Of a stretch of 21,972 nucleotides of DNA, positions 21,209-21,972 are shown one piece after another. Location of the stretch: positions 1 to 21,972 of the forward strand of contig CAMLHT010000029.1 in assembly GCA_946479895.1 (NCBI GenBank), given 5' to 3'. Source of the stretch: an uncultured Gemmatimonadota bacterium. Lineage in GTDB: Bacteria > Gemmatimonadota > Gemmatimonadetes > Gemmatimonadales > Gemmatimonadaceae. The position numbers and the translations under genes were made by a program. Each line of letters begins with the position of its first letter. Within the stretch, counting starts at the first letter, position 1. The notes under the pieces were generated by a model that saw nothing but the letters and a program-made list of their open reading frames with translations, was not told where the DNA came from and did not search any database.

Positions 21209-21972
21209 ATGGCAGACGACCTGACTCCTCCTCGCAGGCTCGACCGCGCCGCGCTGGACAGGGTCCTCGCGCGGGCCGCCGAGCTCCAGTCCTCTTCAAT
21301 AGAAGGTGGCGAGTCGGGCGCGCTGACCGAGGCGGAGATCCTCCAGCTCGGCCAGGAGGCGGGGATGTCGCCCGAACATCTCCGGCAGGCGATCGCCGAA
21401 GAGCGGACGCGGTCGGCGGCGCCCGACGACACCGGCTTCGCCGCGTCGCTCATCGGACCGGCGACCGTGCGCGCCTCGCGCATCGTCCAGGGGGCGCCGC
21501 GCGAGCTGCTCGAGGTGATCGACGCCTGGATGCAGAAGCAGGAATGCCTCAAGATCAAGCGTCGCGTGAACGAGCGCATCGTGTGGGAGCCGCGGAACGA
21601 CCTCGTCGCGAACATCCAGCGCGGCTTCAAGCTCGGCGGCGGGGAATACGCGCTGAACCGGGCCGCGGAAGTGTCGGCGACGGCGACGGTGGTGGACGCC
21701 AGTCGGACGCTCATCGCGCTCGACGCGAGCCTCGCGCAGTACCGAGGAAAGCTCGGGATGACGACCGGGATCGTCGGCGGACTCGGCGCCGGAGCGAGCG
21801 TGGTGGGTGTGGTGCTCGGCGTGTTCATGCCCGTCGCGATCATTCCCGCCGTCGTCGTCGCCCCGGTCGCCTGGGCGGTCTCGCGGAGCGCGCAGGCGAA
21901 GGCGGTCGATCGCGGCCAGCTCGCGCTGGAGCAGCTGCTGGATCATCTCGAGCGTGGAGATCACCGGCGGCC
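21209..21972 (+). CDS. Membrane-anchored protein of unknown function, N-terminal part
   Basis: The frame from ATG 21209 (MADDLTPPRRLDRAALDRVL) stays open to the window edge, giving 254 residues. Residues about 15-68 form a helical module with ALTEAEILQLGQEAGMSPEHLRQAI, which resembles small N-terminal modules common in hypothetical proteins of related bacteria. An alpha/beta middle region (80-175) follows, then two hydrophobic segments (about 188-208 and 209-226) and a charged helix. No enzyme motif was seen. The protein probably sits in the inner membrane with a large cytoplasmic part. There is no Shine-Dalgarno site; the TAnnTTT box above suggests leaderless expression. Confidence 0.75.
   Translation, partial: MADDLTPPRRLDRAALDRVLARAAELQSSSIEGGESGALTEAEILQLGQEAGMSPEHLRQAIAEERTRSAAPDDTGFAASLIGPATVRASRIVQGAPRELLEVIDAWMQKQECLKIKRRVNERIVWEPRNDLVANIQRGFKLGGGEYALNRAAEVSATATVVDASRTLIALDASLAQYRGKLGMTTGIVGGLGAGASVVGVVLGVFMPVAIIPAVVVAPVAWAVSRSAQAKAVDRGQLALEQLLDHLERGDHRR

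Overview
The window is about 22 kb of GC-rich, gene-dense bacterial chromosome. Many short four-base gene overlaps, few Shine-Dalgarno sites, many lipoproteins and the types of protein present suggest a free-living Gram-negative, most likely Gemmatimonadota or another FCB-group relative. That placement is an inference from gene style; no rRNA or marker gene is present to prove it.

Layout. Bases 1-375 hold the 3' end of sucB (2-oxoglutarate dehydrogenase E2), closed by a strong terminator. The matching E3 gene, lpdA (3348-4778), lies 3 kb away. Between them is a reverse-strand three-gene operon (small membrane protein, CPBP intramembrane protease, Gly-tailed lipoprotein) and a small ribbon-helix-helix protein. 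After lpdA come a GNAT-like protein and a secreted M28 metallopeptidase, convergent with a TolC-type outer-membrane efflux protein. Then follows a tightly coupled reverse operon (65-aa protein, lipoprotein with a possible Rossmann-like motif, SGNH hydrolase), all joined by GTGA overlaps. Next are a DUF72/YecE protein, an ECF sigma factor with its membrane anti-sigma, and a class III CoA-transferase. From 13.5 kb there is a phasin-like protein with a histone-H1-like Lys/Ala/Pro tail, then otsA-otsB (trehalose synthesis) on the reverse strand. A forward cluster follows: GHMP sugar kinase, M20 deacylase/peptidase, 73-aa protein and an RNase HI-like protein. The window ends with a lipoprotein and a partial membrane protein.

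Themes. Central metabolism (sucB, lpdA), envelope and secreted proteins (four lipoproteins or exported hydrolases, TolC) and stress or storage functions (ECF sigma, trehalose, phasin) dominate. No prophage, transposase, CRISPR array, rRNA or tRNA was seen.

The most interesting signals are: (1) a family of intergenic palindromic repeats that supply the stop codon of three genes in the same phase and the start codon of one; (2) an RNase HI-like protein in which two of the four catalytic carboxylates appear replaced; (3) a heptameric GGCTNNC repeat between otsA and the kinase; (4) a CPBP-protease cassette whose lipoprotein partner ends in a bacteriocin-like glycine-rich tail; and (5) a recurring TAnnTTT promoter-like box close to gene starts.
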